Source: Cryptomeria japonica
Taxonomy: Eukaryota > Streptophyta > Pinopsida > Cupressales > Cupressaceae
Assembly (NCBI RefSeq): GCF_030272615.1
Contig: NC_081414.1
Span: forward strand, 824,615,396 to 824,679,395
DNA: 64,000 bases
Direction of reading: 5' to 3'
The notes beneath the pieces are model-generated. The model ran no database searches, was not told where the DNA came from, and was given only the letters and a program-made list of their open reading frames with translations. Position 1 is the stretch's first letter; every line of letters starts with the position of its first letter. The position numbers and the translations under genes are program-made. Positions 14,219 to 27,414 of the stretch are shown here, piece after piece.

Positions 14219-14971
14219 GTAATTTAATGGCCTTTAAGCAAAGAACTTAGATGACACCAAGAAAAGTTCATAAATCAGACTCTCATAATTTAAAAATTTG
14301 TATTAGTGAGTTAGCAACAAAATATTTATGTTAATGAGTAATGACAAATCAATTGCAGTTGGCCACTTTCTAGCTAAGATATAGAGCTTTTCTCCAAGAA
14401 AGAGCGAACTACAGGATAAGTGTGACCAATTAGTAGTTATATTTGATTTAAGACGCCTTAGGAAGAGAATTGACTGACTGTCATTTTGCAGTTTTTATGT
14501 CTGTTTGTTATAAGCAAATTTCTGTACAAATTGCTGGATGTTACAGTGGTGGAGGATCCTGATTTCCAACTCCTGTATCCAGTGTGTATTTCAATCCAAC
14601 TGAGCCATACTTATCTTGTGATTTGTTTTTTTCCATGTTTTATAATTTAAAGGGTAGTTTAAATTTAATTTGATACAAAGCTATTGGTTTTCAATTTTGA
14701 TCTTACTCGTCCAACCTATTTGCATTTACAGAAGAAATAGAGACATTATTTAGGATACCTATTGTTTCTGAAATTCTGATTAGGCTTTGCAGAGTGGTGG
14801 ATTTCAGTGGCAGATGTTTTAAGACCCACTTCCCCGGAGAGGTGAATCCACACTTGTTATATATTTCTAGTTATTCTCCTTCTTAGGGAATTACCAAATT
14901 TTATGTGCAAGCTGATGTAATATTTGTGCATGGTTTATTTTCAATTAGGTCGGCATGTGCTCAAACCAGTG

Positions 14972-17900
14972 ATGGCTGTGGCAGCTTTTAAATCAACTTC
15001 TAAAAGATCCTTAGTTGGGCCACGAGAAAGGAGTGCGGCCACAACAGACAAAGGAAGATCAGATTCCTCTCAAAATGGAGCCCACAGGAGATCAAGGAGC
15101 AATGATGCTTCAGATAATTTTTCTCAATCCTCCTCATCAGCAGACATTCTTCTGAATGGCCAAATGGATTTTGGAAGCACGACACTAAATCCCCTTTTTA
15201 GAGGATCCACAGTACTTGAAGAAGCCTCCAGACTCCTAGAGCAAAGCAAGGGGGATTCAAGTCAAAGAAGAGGGAGATCATTGTCTCGTATTAGACCTAA
15301 TGATGTCAATAACTGTCAATCTGAGGCTGTAAATGAGCAGAGGAGAGGACGTTCAGTGTCTCGGAACCACTCCATTCATCCTCAAACTACATCTAATCAG
15401 AAGGCTAATGCAGCTAGTGAACGAAGAGGAAGATCTCTATCTTGTTGCAAACATTACGAATCAGAGGTATAGTTTGACTGATTTTTATTCCTATTCTTCA
15501 AGCATTTAATGCTGATGTTGGCACATTCACAATATTTTCTCCATCAGAACTTTTGCACTTTTTGCAATGTCATATTTTAGATTAATAAAGATGGATACAA
15601 TTTCTAGCTTATGTAAGTTATCTTTAATACACATGCTATTCTTATTCATTACTGTCAGAGTGACATGGATCAAGCGTCTAGTAGGATGGGGCAAGGTCAA
15701 GTCAAAAACATTGGCATTGTTGAAAATAAAAGATACAATCGAAATAAGCCCGCCAGAGATCAAGTCAACCTGCAGCAGGGGTTACGGAGATGCTCAAATC
15801 AACAAAATGTTTCAGAATCCTTGGATGGCTATTCTGTAAGTCCTTCATATCGACTGCTCTACATGTCAAGAAAAATAAAAGTTTGAGTTAAACTTTTTCT
15901 GCAAGGAAATGTAAAATGGAACATTTTCTTTAATATGTGTACTTGTGTAGAACCATCCAACACATAAGTTTTGTACATATAAAGTCATTTTGTTCATCAA
16001 AAGTTGAGCATTTGATTTGCTATTCTCTGAGATCCATAGAATCTCCTAAAATATTTGATATGTGTGTGTCTAAAGTAGCCATGTTAGTAAAAATTGAACC
16101 AAATTTTTTTTACTATCTCATGGTAGTTGTGTCTCTGTTTAAATGCAGCTGAAATTTTGTCTTGAGAAATATTATAGAGATTCTATTTGCTTTCTACTAT
16201 ATGGAAAACAGAAAATCCAATTTAAAATTAGTTTTCCTATTCTTTGAAATATTGAATTTGTTTTCTGACTTTCTTCAAAAGTTTTTGCATCACTGCAAGT
16301 TCTTAACATTTAACAGATGCGTGCAATCTGATTTTGTTTAACAGAGCTGTGTCTCATCAGTGACTGATAATGAAAAGTCATCTATACATCCAGATGTTTG
16401 TGTGGAAGAGAAGACAATCAAATCTGTTTGTGAACAGATAAAGGTTTAATTTTTCTACCATAATGAGCAATTAAGCAGGCATGCAGTTGTTGATCATGTG
16501 GAAATGCCATAGCTCAAAACAGTGCTCACTCTTATTAGCATGTTTGAAGTGTGCCATATCCAAGTTAACAATATAGTACATATGATAGGTCTTATGTGTT
16601 TCATTCTTTGCAATTTAATCCGGTATCTGCTTTCTTCCTCCCTTTAAATAGATTCTGACTTAAAGCTTACTGCAATTCATTTTCATTATTTCAGAGTGAT
16701 CATCCTACTGGAGACACAGATGCTTCAGGACTAAATGAAGCTATTCGATCAGAAGTCCAGCGTGCTGTTGCTGAAATTAAATTTGACCTTGAACAAGTAA
16801 GTTTCATATAGGCTCATCAGTCTTATATGTAAGATCTATGTGTGAACCGTCAATTATACTTATACATATTCTGTTTCAGGTTTGATTACTGTCCTACATG
16901 GCAATAATAGAGTAACTTGTATTGTAACTGACTTGATTTGAATAACAATTTTCCAATAATAAGAACTACAACAATGACCACACTAAATCAACCTATGCTA
17001 TATCTAATGCCTTTTAAGAGAGTCAAGCTTGACATATAGGTTTATGACGGTCTGATTGAGGTTGAAAAGCAGCAACAAGTTGCTGAAACATCTCTTAAAG
17101 CATACTTTTGAATAGATTGTTTCAAAGGAGAGCCAAAGGACTATTTTCTTCAGTTGGAAATGGCGGACCTTTTTTTGGCTTATAAGAGTCCTAGTCCTTG
17201 TTTTTGTAGAAGAAACAAGGCTTCTTTTGTTTCTTGGGATTCGTTCTGCCGAAAGCTCAGTTATACCCTACTTGGCAGAATATCCAATAGAGGCAGGGAC
17301 AAAGCTTGGGTTCAGACCTTTTGGATTTTAGAGATTACATATTGTTCTATATTCCCATGATGGTCCTGGGATGTCACATTTGGACTGTCTGCCTAGCAAT
17401 CCCAGTAAGAAGCTTGCCAAATTTGAGGTTAATAATCTTTCATTGTAAAGCTTCTGGTAGAAAACTGTGTAGAGCTATTTTGCATCATGCACTGTGGAAG
17501 AAAACTATATGCAGTTTTCTACCAGAAGCTTTACAATTCATTACATGGACTGTGTAAATATCATGTCCTTAGTCAAGGATCTTGTTAATTCTTGCAAAGG
17601 TCCTTAAATATTTGAGCTAAAGAAAAAGGATTAATAAAGGAAACGAGTCCACCTCTTTAAAGGAGGAGAAGCTGAAGTAAAATAAACACAGAAGGGAAAA
17701 CTTCACTTCTAAGCAGAAGAATAGTAAAGCTACCATGAAGAATCAAATGCAAATTTGCAAACATTGCAAAATTAATTGCTTCTGTGCTGGAAACTCCATT
17801 TGTAAATGCACCAATAGAACAAGAAGCAGATCCCTCAGAAAACCTTGATCTCTTGAATAAAAAAAAGGGAATGCATGTGAATTGGAAAAAAATGTTGAAG

Positions 17901-20900
17901 GTTTAAGCCATTATAAGGCTAAGTCACATTAGTCATGGATAAGGAATGGTAGAACATATCTATATCTTTTAGATTAAGTGAGCAATGGTTCATGCAGCCG
18001 CTTGGTTCAAAGATTGGACCTTCAGACATATAAGGATTTAGAATGTTTCACAGTAGGATAGTTAAATAAAGATGTGGAGATGAGAGTAACTTACTAGTGC
18101 AATTTTAGTTTGCCTTCGCAGCCCAATTTATTTGTGGGATTAGGTATGATGTAGATCCATTGAATGTGAACAAGGCTTTTTAGCAGCCTTTACTTTTAGA
18201 AATGAGATGCCATTTTCATATAAATAGAAAGTGTCACTTGATCAAGGGAAACATTATCTCATTTATACATATAAAGTCAAATGGTCAATCTTTTTGACAT
18301 CAACTGCTTTAGACAAGAAGCTGATCAATACAACAAAAGATTCATTTTACTTGTACTAAAATTGAAGAAGGAAACACATGCTGGAGCAAAGTCTGTCAAA
18401 GTCTGTTCATTTGGGAAAGGTAGATAACTGAAAATTTTGTACAAGAGCTATACAAGTTTTCTTAGATTTAGAGTCCAAGGGACTGACTCCCAAACAACTG
18501 ATTGAGCATGATATATGGCTGCCACCAAATGTTCTTTTGCTCAATGCCATTCTCTCAAGTACCCAATTGCTAGAGAATGATGTGGTCAAAGTCAAATTCA
18601 GGAGTCTGATCAAAGCAGGGGGTGACTAGAGAGTATGCTGACTTATGCACTTTCAATATTACAATCAGGAGTCAATATCCTTCATTAAGAATCGATTTTC
18701 TCAATCAACTTCAAGAAATCAAACACTTTACCAAATTGAACCTATTCTCACATATAGATTAAGGAAGAGGATACATGGAAGGTAGCCTTTAGTTCCAAGG
18801 AAAGGAATTTTTGATTGACATGAAAATCCTCCAAAAGAAATTACATCTGATTGTAAAGATGTTTGAGTACACCAAACAGCCAATTTCCTTCTGGAGTTTA
18901 TGGTCGGGGACTCTGAAATCTGCATTGGTCTAGCCAAAGTAAAAAGAAAAAACTAAAAATTGTTCACAATGGAACGATAGTAGTATCTCTCTTATTTTTA
19001 TATTGTAATTATACAATATTAATAACGAAATTTCATCCTTTAAAATAGAAGTAAAAAGTTTGAATGGCCCAAGAAACTGATTTAATACAAATATAAAAAA
19101 TATTTGTAAACCACCTGTGCTTGGGATTCCAATCTTATAGGAGGAATTGGAGATTGAAGATTGCTGATGGTATAATTTATGCGTTAGCAGCTGTCCTCAT
19201 GAATGAAGATATGCGTATCACATTCCACACAAGAACTTTTTCATTCTATCCTAAATTGTCACCCATATGACAAGCAGCTTTATGCTCTAGAGTCTAGATC
19301 GAGCAGTGAAGATTTGGAGGGGCTGCATATTGGCTAAAGAAATACTGAACCATACTGACTACAAACCTTTTGCAATTATGCATTCCAAATTGCAACAAGC
19401 ACGCTATATGAATTTGTTACCATATGTACAGTAAGTTTATTTAATTATGATGCATGAGTGGTCAATAATATAGCTGATTGGCTATCTAGGCCTCATAGAA
19501 TGTGAATGGTATCACTTCTTGCTATCAAGAAATCACAACCATTTCCATAAGAATTATTCCAAGAGCTGTACAATGAGGATGAGAATATGAAGTTTTTCCA
19601 TAGCTACATTTGAAACATCCATAAGGAAAATATAATAGAAATTCACAAAGATTTATGTGCAATAAGGAATGAACATGCAGTTTCTTGGATTAGTAATGAA
19701 AAAGTACAGGAATCGCAATAGGAGTGAGTCATATGGAACTTTGAGATACTTGTTCTTTGGATTTTGTTGAGATATAGATATTAAAATTCCACATATAAAT
19801 AGTACTAAAACCACATCGAATATTCCCACATTCCCCCACCTCAATCTCCGTCCTTCCAGATTATAATTTAAACTTCTATCCGACAACAGCCTGTAAAATA
19901 TATAAAAATCTGAAAGAGATTCAGAATAGATGCAGTTGTTATCTTTAAATGGGAAATTATCGTAAGTTATTTTAATGTATTATGTGGTCTCAGGCTAGAA
20001 ATTTGAATTATTTGCTTATGATGCTTTAAAATAACTTAATATTGTTTGAGCAGGCCATTGAAAAGAAGAGCCCATCACCACCACCTCCCAGTGGGTCCAT
20101 CAGTGCACCCCAGTTTAAGAGTAAAGATGACATAAGGGAAGAATATATTGCACAGTTGCTGCAGGTAATAATCTTCACATCGTATATTTTCCAGAGAATT
20201 TGGAGATCCATATACTTTTTTGGTTTAATTCAAATATTTATTAGCAGTGCATAATGAAGAAGATGTTATCTTGGATGGTTTTATTGTCAACTTGATATTT
20301 GGAAAGGAAATTTAGTTTTAGAAATGTTTTGGGACTTTCAGTCAGAAAAACGTGCAAGGGATCTGTGGGCACAGTTTGCAGAGGAAGAGAAGCGTTGCCA
20401 GGAGCTTACGAAAATTGTGAAGAACTTACTTCCAGATCCACAATTGTCTCAAAATCAAAAACCATCGCGAACACGAAAAGTAAACTTTTGTGGCTGTTCT
20501 AGCATATATAGATAGCTAGTTTTATGTTATGTAGGCTTTTATTCATCCTTTTCAAGCATAAATCGCAAACTTTCTTGACCTCTAACAGAAAACAATCAAC
20601 TTATTATTGGAAAATTAATGATTCGTTATACTGAAAAAATATTTTCTAACCAGAATAGTGCAGAGCGGCGGAAGATGTCTAAACGCTTGACAGAAGCAGC
20701 AGAAAATTATTTTGATGAGTGTGTCTCTATATCCACATTTGAAGATTCAGAGATGTCGTCCTTGGAAGAATTAGAGAATCACTCGCCTGCTCAGGATGTT
20801 AGAAGAGAAAAAGAAAGAAGTTATATGGGATCAACTCAAGACATTTCATCATACAAGGTAGCTGATGGCACTTTTTACTCTCAACAGTTTCCAGTTCATC

Positions 20901-21553
20901 TAGAAACTGATGGAGTAGCTCTACCCAATCTGAATTGTGAAACAAATTATAACCTTACAACACTTAACAGACAAAATTCAGAAATAACCTCAGATGTAAG
21001 TTAAATTCAACAAAAATGTCACTAACACATGACATCATCATTTTTTTGATTGATCTTCAGTAAATTTACCACAGCTTTTAAGAAATGACAAAGTCCAGTA
21101 TAGATACTATATTGTAGAACATTGAGATGTTTCAGCATATGTTATTGTTTTGCCGTACTGATTAGTTATATGTACCAGGAAGCAGCAAAGAATGCTAGAA
21201 TTGAACATAGCAAAAGCAACAGAAGCAGCAGTGATGGTCGCACTAGTAAGGGCAAAAGCTTGCAGAATACATCGGACTTCAGTCAAAGGAGCATTGAAAG
21301 TAAAATGTCTTTCTCAACAAGGAATCATGCAGACAAGACAAAGAACAAGAATTTAGAAAAAAAAGTGCAAAGCTTTGGAAATGCAACTCAAGAAGGTAGT
21401 ATGAAAAGTAGGTTTGTTGAGTCTAGCTCAAGCTATCAGGATGATGAATTTTTGTCGCGTGCATACAATGATGCTATCCTCATTGAAAATCTTAAGGTCA
21501 AGAGCATAATTGATTTTGGAGGTCTCCTTCTGTGCAACAAGCTACATATTTGA
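14972..21553 (+). CDS. plant-specific conserved protein with RRGRS repeats and coiled coil, function unknown
   Basis: Eight coding exons join with canonical GT-AG borders: 14972-15466, 15659-15835, 16345-16443, 16695-16796, 20054-20164, 20342-20479, 20654-20995 and 21179-21553. Every exon is a multiple of three, so all introns are phase 0; the product is about 612 aa. The start MAVAAFKSTSKR is chosen because the acceptor at 14947-14948 would break phase for any upstream coding exon. RRGRS repeats lie at residues 99-103, 124-128 and 151-155. Exon 4 has EVQRAVAEIKFDLEQ. Exons 5-6 (about 305-365) form a charged coiled coil ending in KIVKNLLPDP, exon 7 opens with the block ERRKMSKRLTEAAENYFDEC, and the C-terminus is FGGLLLCNKLHI. 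This block order matches, from memory, an uncharacterised land-plant family; no biochemical role is known to me. It has no signal peptide or membrane segment. The basic serine-rich N-terminus suggests a phosphorylated nuclear or cytoskeletal protein (inference). Confidence 0.88.
17442..17537 (+). repeat. 26-bp perfect inverted repeat (intronic hairpin)
   Basis: The left arm 17442-17467 starts ATTGTAAAGCTTC and the right arm 17512-17537 ends GAAGCTTTACAAT. All 26 positions pair, across a 44-nt loop. The flanks outside the arms do not pair. In the sense transcript of intron 5 this would fold into a miRNA-precursor-sized stem. Alternatives are a template-switch inverted duplication or a MITE remnant. 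Confidence 0.85.
18700..19505 (+). mobile_element. Ty3/Gypsy pol fossil in intron 5
   Basis: Same-strand conceptual peptides resemble Gypsy reverse transcriptase (IKEEDTWKVAF near 18760) and then the RNase H region (HPYDKQLYAL near 19254, followed by an AD-SR-P-like tail near 19480). The order and spacing fit one pol remnant. It is badly broken, with many interruptions. No LTRs could be assigned, so its limits are approximate, and older parts may extend up to about 17.0 kb. The decay implies an old insertion. Confidence 0.7.
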
Positions 21554-21574
21554 GATTTTGTAATTTTAAATGGT

Positions 21575-21580
21575 AATAAA
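21575..21580 (+). terminator. candidate polyadenylation signal of the host gene
   Basis: AATAAA lies 22 nt after the TGA stop at 21551-21553, followed by T/G-rich sequence. A nearer or farther signal could also be used. Confidence 0.5.
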
Positions 21581-24205
21581 TATTTTGTGCTTGCAATCCG
21601 ATTAAAGAGAAGAAGAAATGAAGCAATTATCTTTCTGAACTACTTTTCAACTGTGTGGAACCAGATGATGGATGACAATATTATCTAAGTAGAGTCAGTG
21701 TATTGTTCTGTTTGACCTTTTGTACTTTGATGGTCATTTATCTTGTTCAATGTTTTATATCAGCTTTCATAGTGTGTGCTTATTTGTAGTGCCTACAATT
21801 GTAAAATTTTGCAGCTAATCCTGCAAAATAGAGAAAAGATCTAGCTGGAAAATAAAAGAAAAACTTGCAGAGAAAATCAGAAGAACAAATGAAAGCAATT
21901 AAACCATTTTCATTATAAAATCTGTATGAATTACAAATTATATATAGATGTAATTTCTGAAGATGAGACTGAAGAGACGAAGAGAAAACTCCTTGGTTAG
22001 CATTACATGCACAACATGCAAAACATGCAACGTCTGTTGTGATTACGGTGCAAACTGTGCTCTCACCATAAATCACGGAGCAAACAGAAGTTATGCGCTA
22101 ACAACAATAGTCGAGATTCAGCTGTGAGGGCATTCTAACCAAAGTTTTCATATTATTAGTAGCTTGTTAGGAAGTTTTGTGAAACATGCCCCTCTGTGCC
22201 TACACTACATGTACATACTTTCTTTGATATGCGTGCCGAGTCTGAAGGGTATTTGTTCTGCCTAGTTACTAAGGACATTCATTGAGCTCATTTTTCAATT
22301 TCACACGCTATCCTGAAGGGTATCTGTTCTGCCAAGTTACTAAGGACATTCATTGAGCTCATTTTTCAATTTCACACACTATCAAGTTTGAGTGTTTGCA
22401 TCTGAACATGTCATCTTGTCATTCCTTGCCAAAGGGAATGCAAGAGGTTTTACACAATGCTCTCTCTTTTTCACGCTATAACAATTTCTTTTTCCATTGC
22501 TGCAAATGTATCAGACAAGGAGGTTGCATTCAATTAATCTATTTTGGCACTTCTCTCCAAGAATCCATTCTATTGTTATCACGTACATATTTTGTTATTT
22601 TGCTTCACCTTAATTATTATTCTGTTTTGCGTTTCGAAGGTGGTATTTTGATCATATGAGAATTTGATTTTATGTAGTAGACTTTTTGGCTTGAATAAGA
22701 TCAAGCAATGTAAGTATATCATCCAAGAATATAGATAGAAAGAAATTAATGACGAACAGTTCAGGGAGAACTGAACCATACAAATAAGTGACCAAATTCA
22801 AGTCTCTCTAAAGCAGTGTTGTAGTTCTTAAAGCTATAATGTCTTCGATGTGTAAGCATGCTTACTTAATGGATTTTCTGTGGTAGCATTCCATTTACAC
22901 GCCAATTGCATGGTGCTGTCGTTGTTCTCGTATGCTTTTAAAACGTAGAATCATTTGTCACGAGGTCGCAACAAGAAAAGTCGTAATTAGAATGTTGTGG
23001 GGCAGAATGTGTAGACAAAGTTCTTTAACCTCGTGTAGACAGATTCAATTGCAGAGGTGGCAGGCAGGAGTAAAAGAATTTTAATGAAGTTTATGAGATC
23101 AAGCCGTCAAAAAGGACCAAAAGTCACAACATTAATATACTTTTAAATTTTGAATTGTGACAGAAAATTTATTTTTGGAAAATAAGTTATTTTCTTTGAT
23201 ATATTGTTTAGAATGAAAATTATAATAAATAAATATATTGGTTTTCACATTTAAGAAGTAAAATTCGAGAGACAATTGATGAATAAGAATATTTGGATAA
23301 TAGTTATTGGGAATGTGAAATCATCTTAAGATGTAAATAAATTATTAGATTGATAGAGTTGAAATGATAATGCAAAAATCATTATTGGTCTCACTTTCTT
23401 TAATTTTGAATTATATTGTGTCGTTTTGTTAAATAGTTTGTATTTTAAGTTATTTTTATTCTTAGTCAAATACATTTTGAAACTACAAGATATATGAATT
23501 TAACACTCTTAGTTGAAGAAAAGAGAAGTAGAGGAGAAACAAAAGGTAATCCTCAACATAAGAGTGCATTATATTCGTGAAATAATAATAAAATATTAGA
23601 TAAAGGTAAAAGGGAGATTGAACGTTAATCACAAAAATTGAGGTCACATAGATTGAAAGTGTAGAATTTTAATCAATAATATTCTTAGGGAAAGCTCAAA
23701 AACAAACCAAATAAAACTAATATAGCCAATTATTGAATATCGATAGGATATGATAGTGGTGAAGATTTCATTAGTGAAAAATATGTATTTTAAAAAGTCT
23801 ACACTTTGAGGACAAGAAGGGATTTAGTGATAAAGCTCAAATGGATGCCCACTTAGCTAGCTTAGGAGTTTGTGGATTATGGGAATTATACTCATGAGGA
23901 TCAATGAGCCAACCTAATGGAACACTATGGATGTAGCTCGACATTGATAGTTGTCTAATAGTTTGAGAGATTCATAGTTTTAAGTTTGTGGAGGTGGATT
24001 CTTGGAACTCGAGAATTTTTTTCAAGAGTTACACCTTTATGATGGTTATGAGGTAGCTTAATGAAGTTTTGTTTGGTCTAACAATTGTTTTCAAAGAGAA
24101 GCTTATACAAAATATATGATTTTGTTTGGTTATGATATAAATTTTCAATTAATGTGTCTATATATTTCTTTTAGTACAATAAGCATTGGGAAAGAAATGT
24201 TAACA
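21581..24205. other. gene-free intergenic DNA
   Basis: Apart from the 71-bp tandem repeat noted separately, no open frame, RNA gene or repeat family is supported on either strand. Confidence 0.5.
22242..22383. repeat. 71-bp tandem duplication
   Basis: Two copies start at 22242 and 22313 (CTGAAGGGTAT...) and share nearly the whole TTCATTGAGCTCATTTTTCA stretch, with about three or four differences. The duplication is recent. It lies 0.7 kb downstream of the host gene and is not coding. Confidence 0.88.
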
Positions 24206-25572
24206 CATAAAGCATACCTTTTGTAATAGTCATCGTAATGAATTAGTGACGTGTAATAATCTTCATTGTTATTTGTATTTAAGATTTTGGATAAGTTTCA
24301 TTTATTGTTGATCACATCTCTTATAGATGAACCTCTTTGTAATCACCACTCTAATATTTTATAGTATTATTGTTTGTTTCATAGCTCTTTTTTATTGGCG
24401 TGAAATATGTATATCACCTAATTAGTTCTTATAAAGTTCTATTTGTAGAAGCATACTTAGCTCATATATTTTTTGTTTCATGTCATAAAATGAGGACATT
24501 GTAGTGTCGTAAATTGTATCCCCTTACAATTTCACTCTTTTTTGGGCCCTTGCTTTAGAGTGCCTCCCCTAGGGTCATTTCAAGCCTATTTGGGCCTTAC
24601 ACTACCATATTGTTGTCATATGTCAAGATTGAGATCCTATGTCCTAGACATTGGTACTTTGCCACTACCCTTTTTAGTCCCTTTTGAGTGGACTCTGACA
24701 CCTAGTGCCCTAGTCCTGCAAGATTTTCTCCCCTTAAACCATATCACGAAATAAGTTAAATGCTCATATTTGCAATAATATAAAAATGAAAGATAATAAT
24801 TCAATATTTACATAAAATGCTAAATATTAGATAATCCATGGAATCTTAAGATAATTAGACATTTTTTGGGGATATTTGTTCACAAAACAATCATCTATAC
24901 AAATAAAAACATAGTAGATGCATTCCACAGATCAATTTTTTCCTAAAGGATGTTTAAGACCATGTCATTTCGTTTTAATGTAAATGTAATGGCATGGCAA
25001 AAGTAAAGGAAGTTTTACCCATCTCATTAATTGGCCCTCAATTTGCCAATGTAAATATAGACTTTTTGGCATTCTTCCCAAGTTTGATACCCCTAGCCCT
25101 TGGAGACTATCCACCACTAGGGATTTTGGACCTACAATTCAGATCACCAACAAAACCAGTACTTGATAGGAATATGTTTAATATTGTTCTATTGTAATTG
25201 AATAAATTGAAAGAATAAGTTCAAAGAATAGTTGTGATTTATAAATTAGGTGAAAGATCTCATCCCAAATATAGGAATATAATTTCTCTATTACTGATGT
25301 ATGAACGACATAACCTTTGATTCCCAAAAGAGATATGTAAGAAAATATATTACAAATGAACCCCTCAAAGTTTGGGTAGGGGTCTAAGAATAACTTTGAC
25401 ATTGGGAGCTTACAACATTCTAGTGTGATTATATGAGTTGTGACATAGAGTTGTCACCACGACTATGGTTAGCAAAGCTATAAAGTTGACACTTATAAGT
25501 TAATTTTAAGATGTTTGGTAGAGTTAATTAATACTTGTTCTGATTAAGTAAATTGGGATAGGGCCCAAAACC

Positions 25573-27080
25573 TTACATAATAGCCAACCAAGTGGAACCG
25601 AGGGATCTCACTAGCAATGAGACAACCACAAACAAAAAAAGCATAGGCACTTTTTTGAAAGAGACGCTTTTGGTCGGAGCAACAAACCGGTTGATTGTAG
25701 AGAGAAATTCATGAGAGGAGAGATTGAGAAGAAGGAGAAGAAGAGAGAGAAAGATTTTAACTAGAGTTGGGAATTGGTGGGAGACAAGGGTCTCGACCCT
25801 GAACAACAAAAATCTCTTTCACCTACCTCAAAAGAGTAAGGGCAGAAGAAGAGCCTTTCCTCCTTTGACGAACAACCATCTAAGAAATACTATCATCCAA
25901 CCCCCCAAAAGCAGGGAAAACAAGGGGTGATCCCAAAACTAGAGGATCAACAACAATTAGAGTGGGGGCAACAAGAGTACAAGTCAAATCAGCAACCACC
26001 AAAGAAGGCGATAGATGGGAGGGAGTAACCTGCATAGCAAGAGAAGACTAGGAACAAAAGAAGGCTCCAAAGAAATATTAGGAATCATTGAAGGAATGTT
26101 TGGGCACGAAAGGGTCACACCCATATCATGGTGCTTAGTAGTAACTTGGTTGAAGAACATTGCAGTGGAACTCTCAATAGTTAAGTGATCTTCTTTAGCA
26201 TCCTTCCACTAAGTAGCAATACATTTCCAACATGCCAAAGAGCACTCTAAAGCCAAATGACCAGTAGTAAAGAAATGACGACAACGAAAGGGGAGGCCCT
26301 TATAATCCAACGTTTGCATCCAAGGCTTGTCCACGACCATCAAAACCATGTCCCCATGAAGAGGTTTGGAGACGTCGATATCAATGAGAATGTGAGCAAA
26401 GGTGGGGTGTCCCAAGTGAGAAGTGAAATAATCAACCTTCAAAAAATAGCCAATAGAGTTGTCAATGTCCTCATAACAAGCATCCTCCAAAAAATAGAGA
26501 GGAAGATTAGGCATTCTGACACAAATTAAATGCATCAATAGAGGCTCGATAATGAGATTAAAAGAGGGAGTCTAGTGTTTGATGGAAATCAAATGCTCTC
26601 CCTAATCCCAAGGAAGTCCCAACACAATATTCTGATCCTCAGATGAAACACACTCAACATGAAAAAAATATTTGAATAGGGAAAAAGTTTAATCTTACCC
26701 AAAACCAAAGGCTTCCAAGAGGTTAGATCCTAGCTATGCAGGTTAGGAAGAGTAGGCTGAGAGACGGGAAACAACACACCAATTCACAACTCTGCAAGAA
26801 ATCTTTGTTTTTTTTAACTTCCTTGCCACAAACGATGATAGGAGAGGATTTGGTACAAGATAGAGGTCTAAATGTGTGTTGGCAGCAAGTAGGACCATGA
26901 TTTGCAACATTGACTTGCCCTAACCCTGACCTAGGGTTGGCAGAGTTCACAAGCATTGACTCAACACTTTTAGGAGCCTCCATGTCGGAAACCTCCTTCA
27001 CACCATGAGTAGCCTCCCCACCCGACTCAACAATGGGAGCAATAGGGAAGGCAACACACTTAGATGTCTTGACAACATCA
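25573..27080 (-). pseudogene. L1-type LINE ORF1 remnant (DUF4283 and CCHC), copy A
   Basis: On the minus strand the conceptual protein shows a DUF4283-like part (FRPLSCTKSSPIIVCGKEV near 26.8 kb, then RMPNLPLYFLEDACYEDID near 26.5 kb), then ILIDIDVSKPL and a zinc-knuckle-like CRHFFTTGHLALEC. It is homologous to the + strand LINE at 28460-30155 and to 40400-41820. Plant L1 ORF1 proteins bind RNA through these parts. The frame is broken, with the DUF4283 section and the zinc knuckle lying in different open segments, and the first knuckle spacing is altered. No ORF2 (endonuclease/RT) follows. It was present before the duplication because both copies share it. The ends are approximate. Confidence 0.75.
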
Positions 27081-27414
27081 CCATCAAATACAAGGTGCAA
27101 GGAATAAGTGGGAAAGGCATTTTTGAAAAATCTTCCTTTATTATCTAATACTATATAGTTACTCATCATTTGAAAGAATACTTTAGCTAATGAATTAATA
27201 CTTATTATGGATTGAAAAATAAATAATAATAACCAAAAGATGTTTGTTTCATTATAACTTGGAAACTTATAGGAGTTATATATATGAATACAATTAGAAT
27301 GTTTGGATATCAATTTTACGGTGTCCTTGAAGGATGGAATAGGTGCTGCCAAGTTTTGACTAAATCATTTGAATAACTTTTCCTCTGTACTTCGTCATCT
27401 TGCTTCTCATTATT

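Larger units (their letters stand above)
16797..20053 (+). other. large intron 5 of the host gene (3257 bp)
   Basis: Donor CAA|GTAAGT at 16797 and acceptor GAGCAG at 20053 bound it. It interrupts the coiled-coil coding part and is far longer than the other seven (177-509 bp). Its bulk is old inserted DNA: a Gypsy pol fossil in its 3' half and an inverted repeat near its 5' end. Confidence 0.85.

Noticed and set aside
21780-22076. 98-codon cysteine-rich minus-strand ORF
   Set aside because: It lies in the 3' flank of the host gene, its cysteines come from CATGCA repeats, and no signal peptide or start context supports it.
26723-27352. A single 209-aa minus-strand gene
   Set aside because: Only the middle and C-terminal parts match LINE ORF1; the N-terminal part is unrelated AT-rich DNA that happens to stay open, and copy B does not preserve it as one frame.
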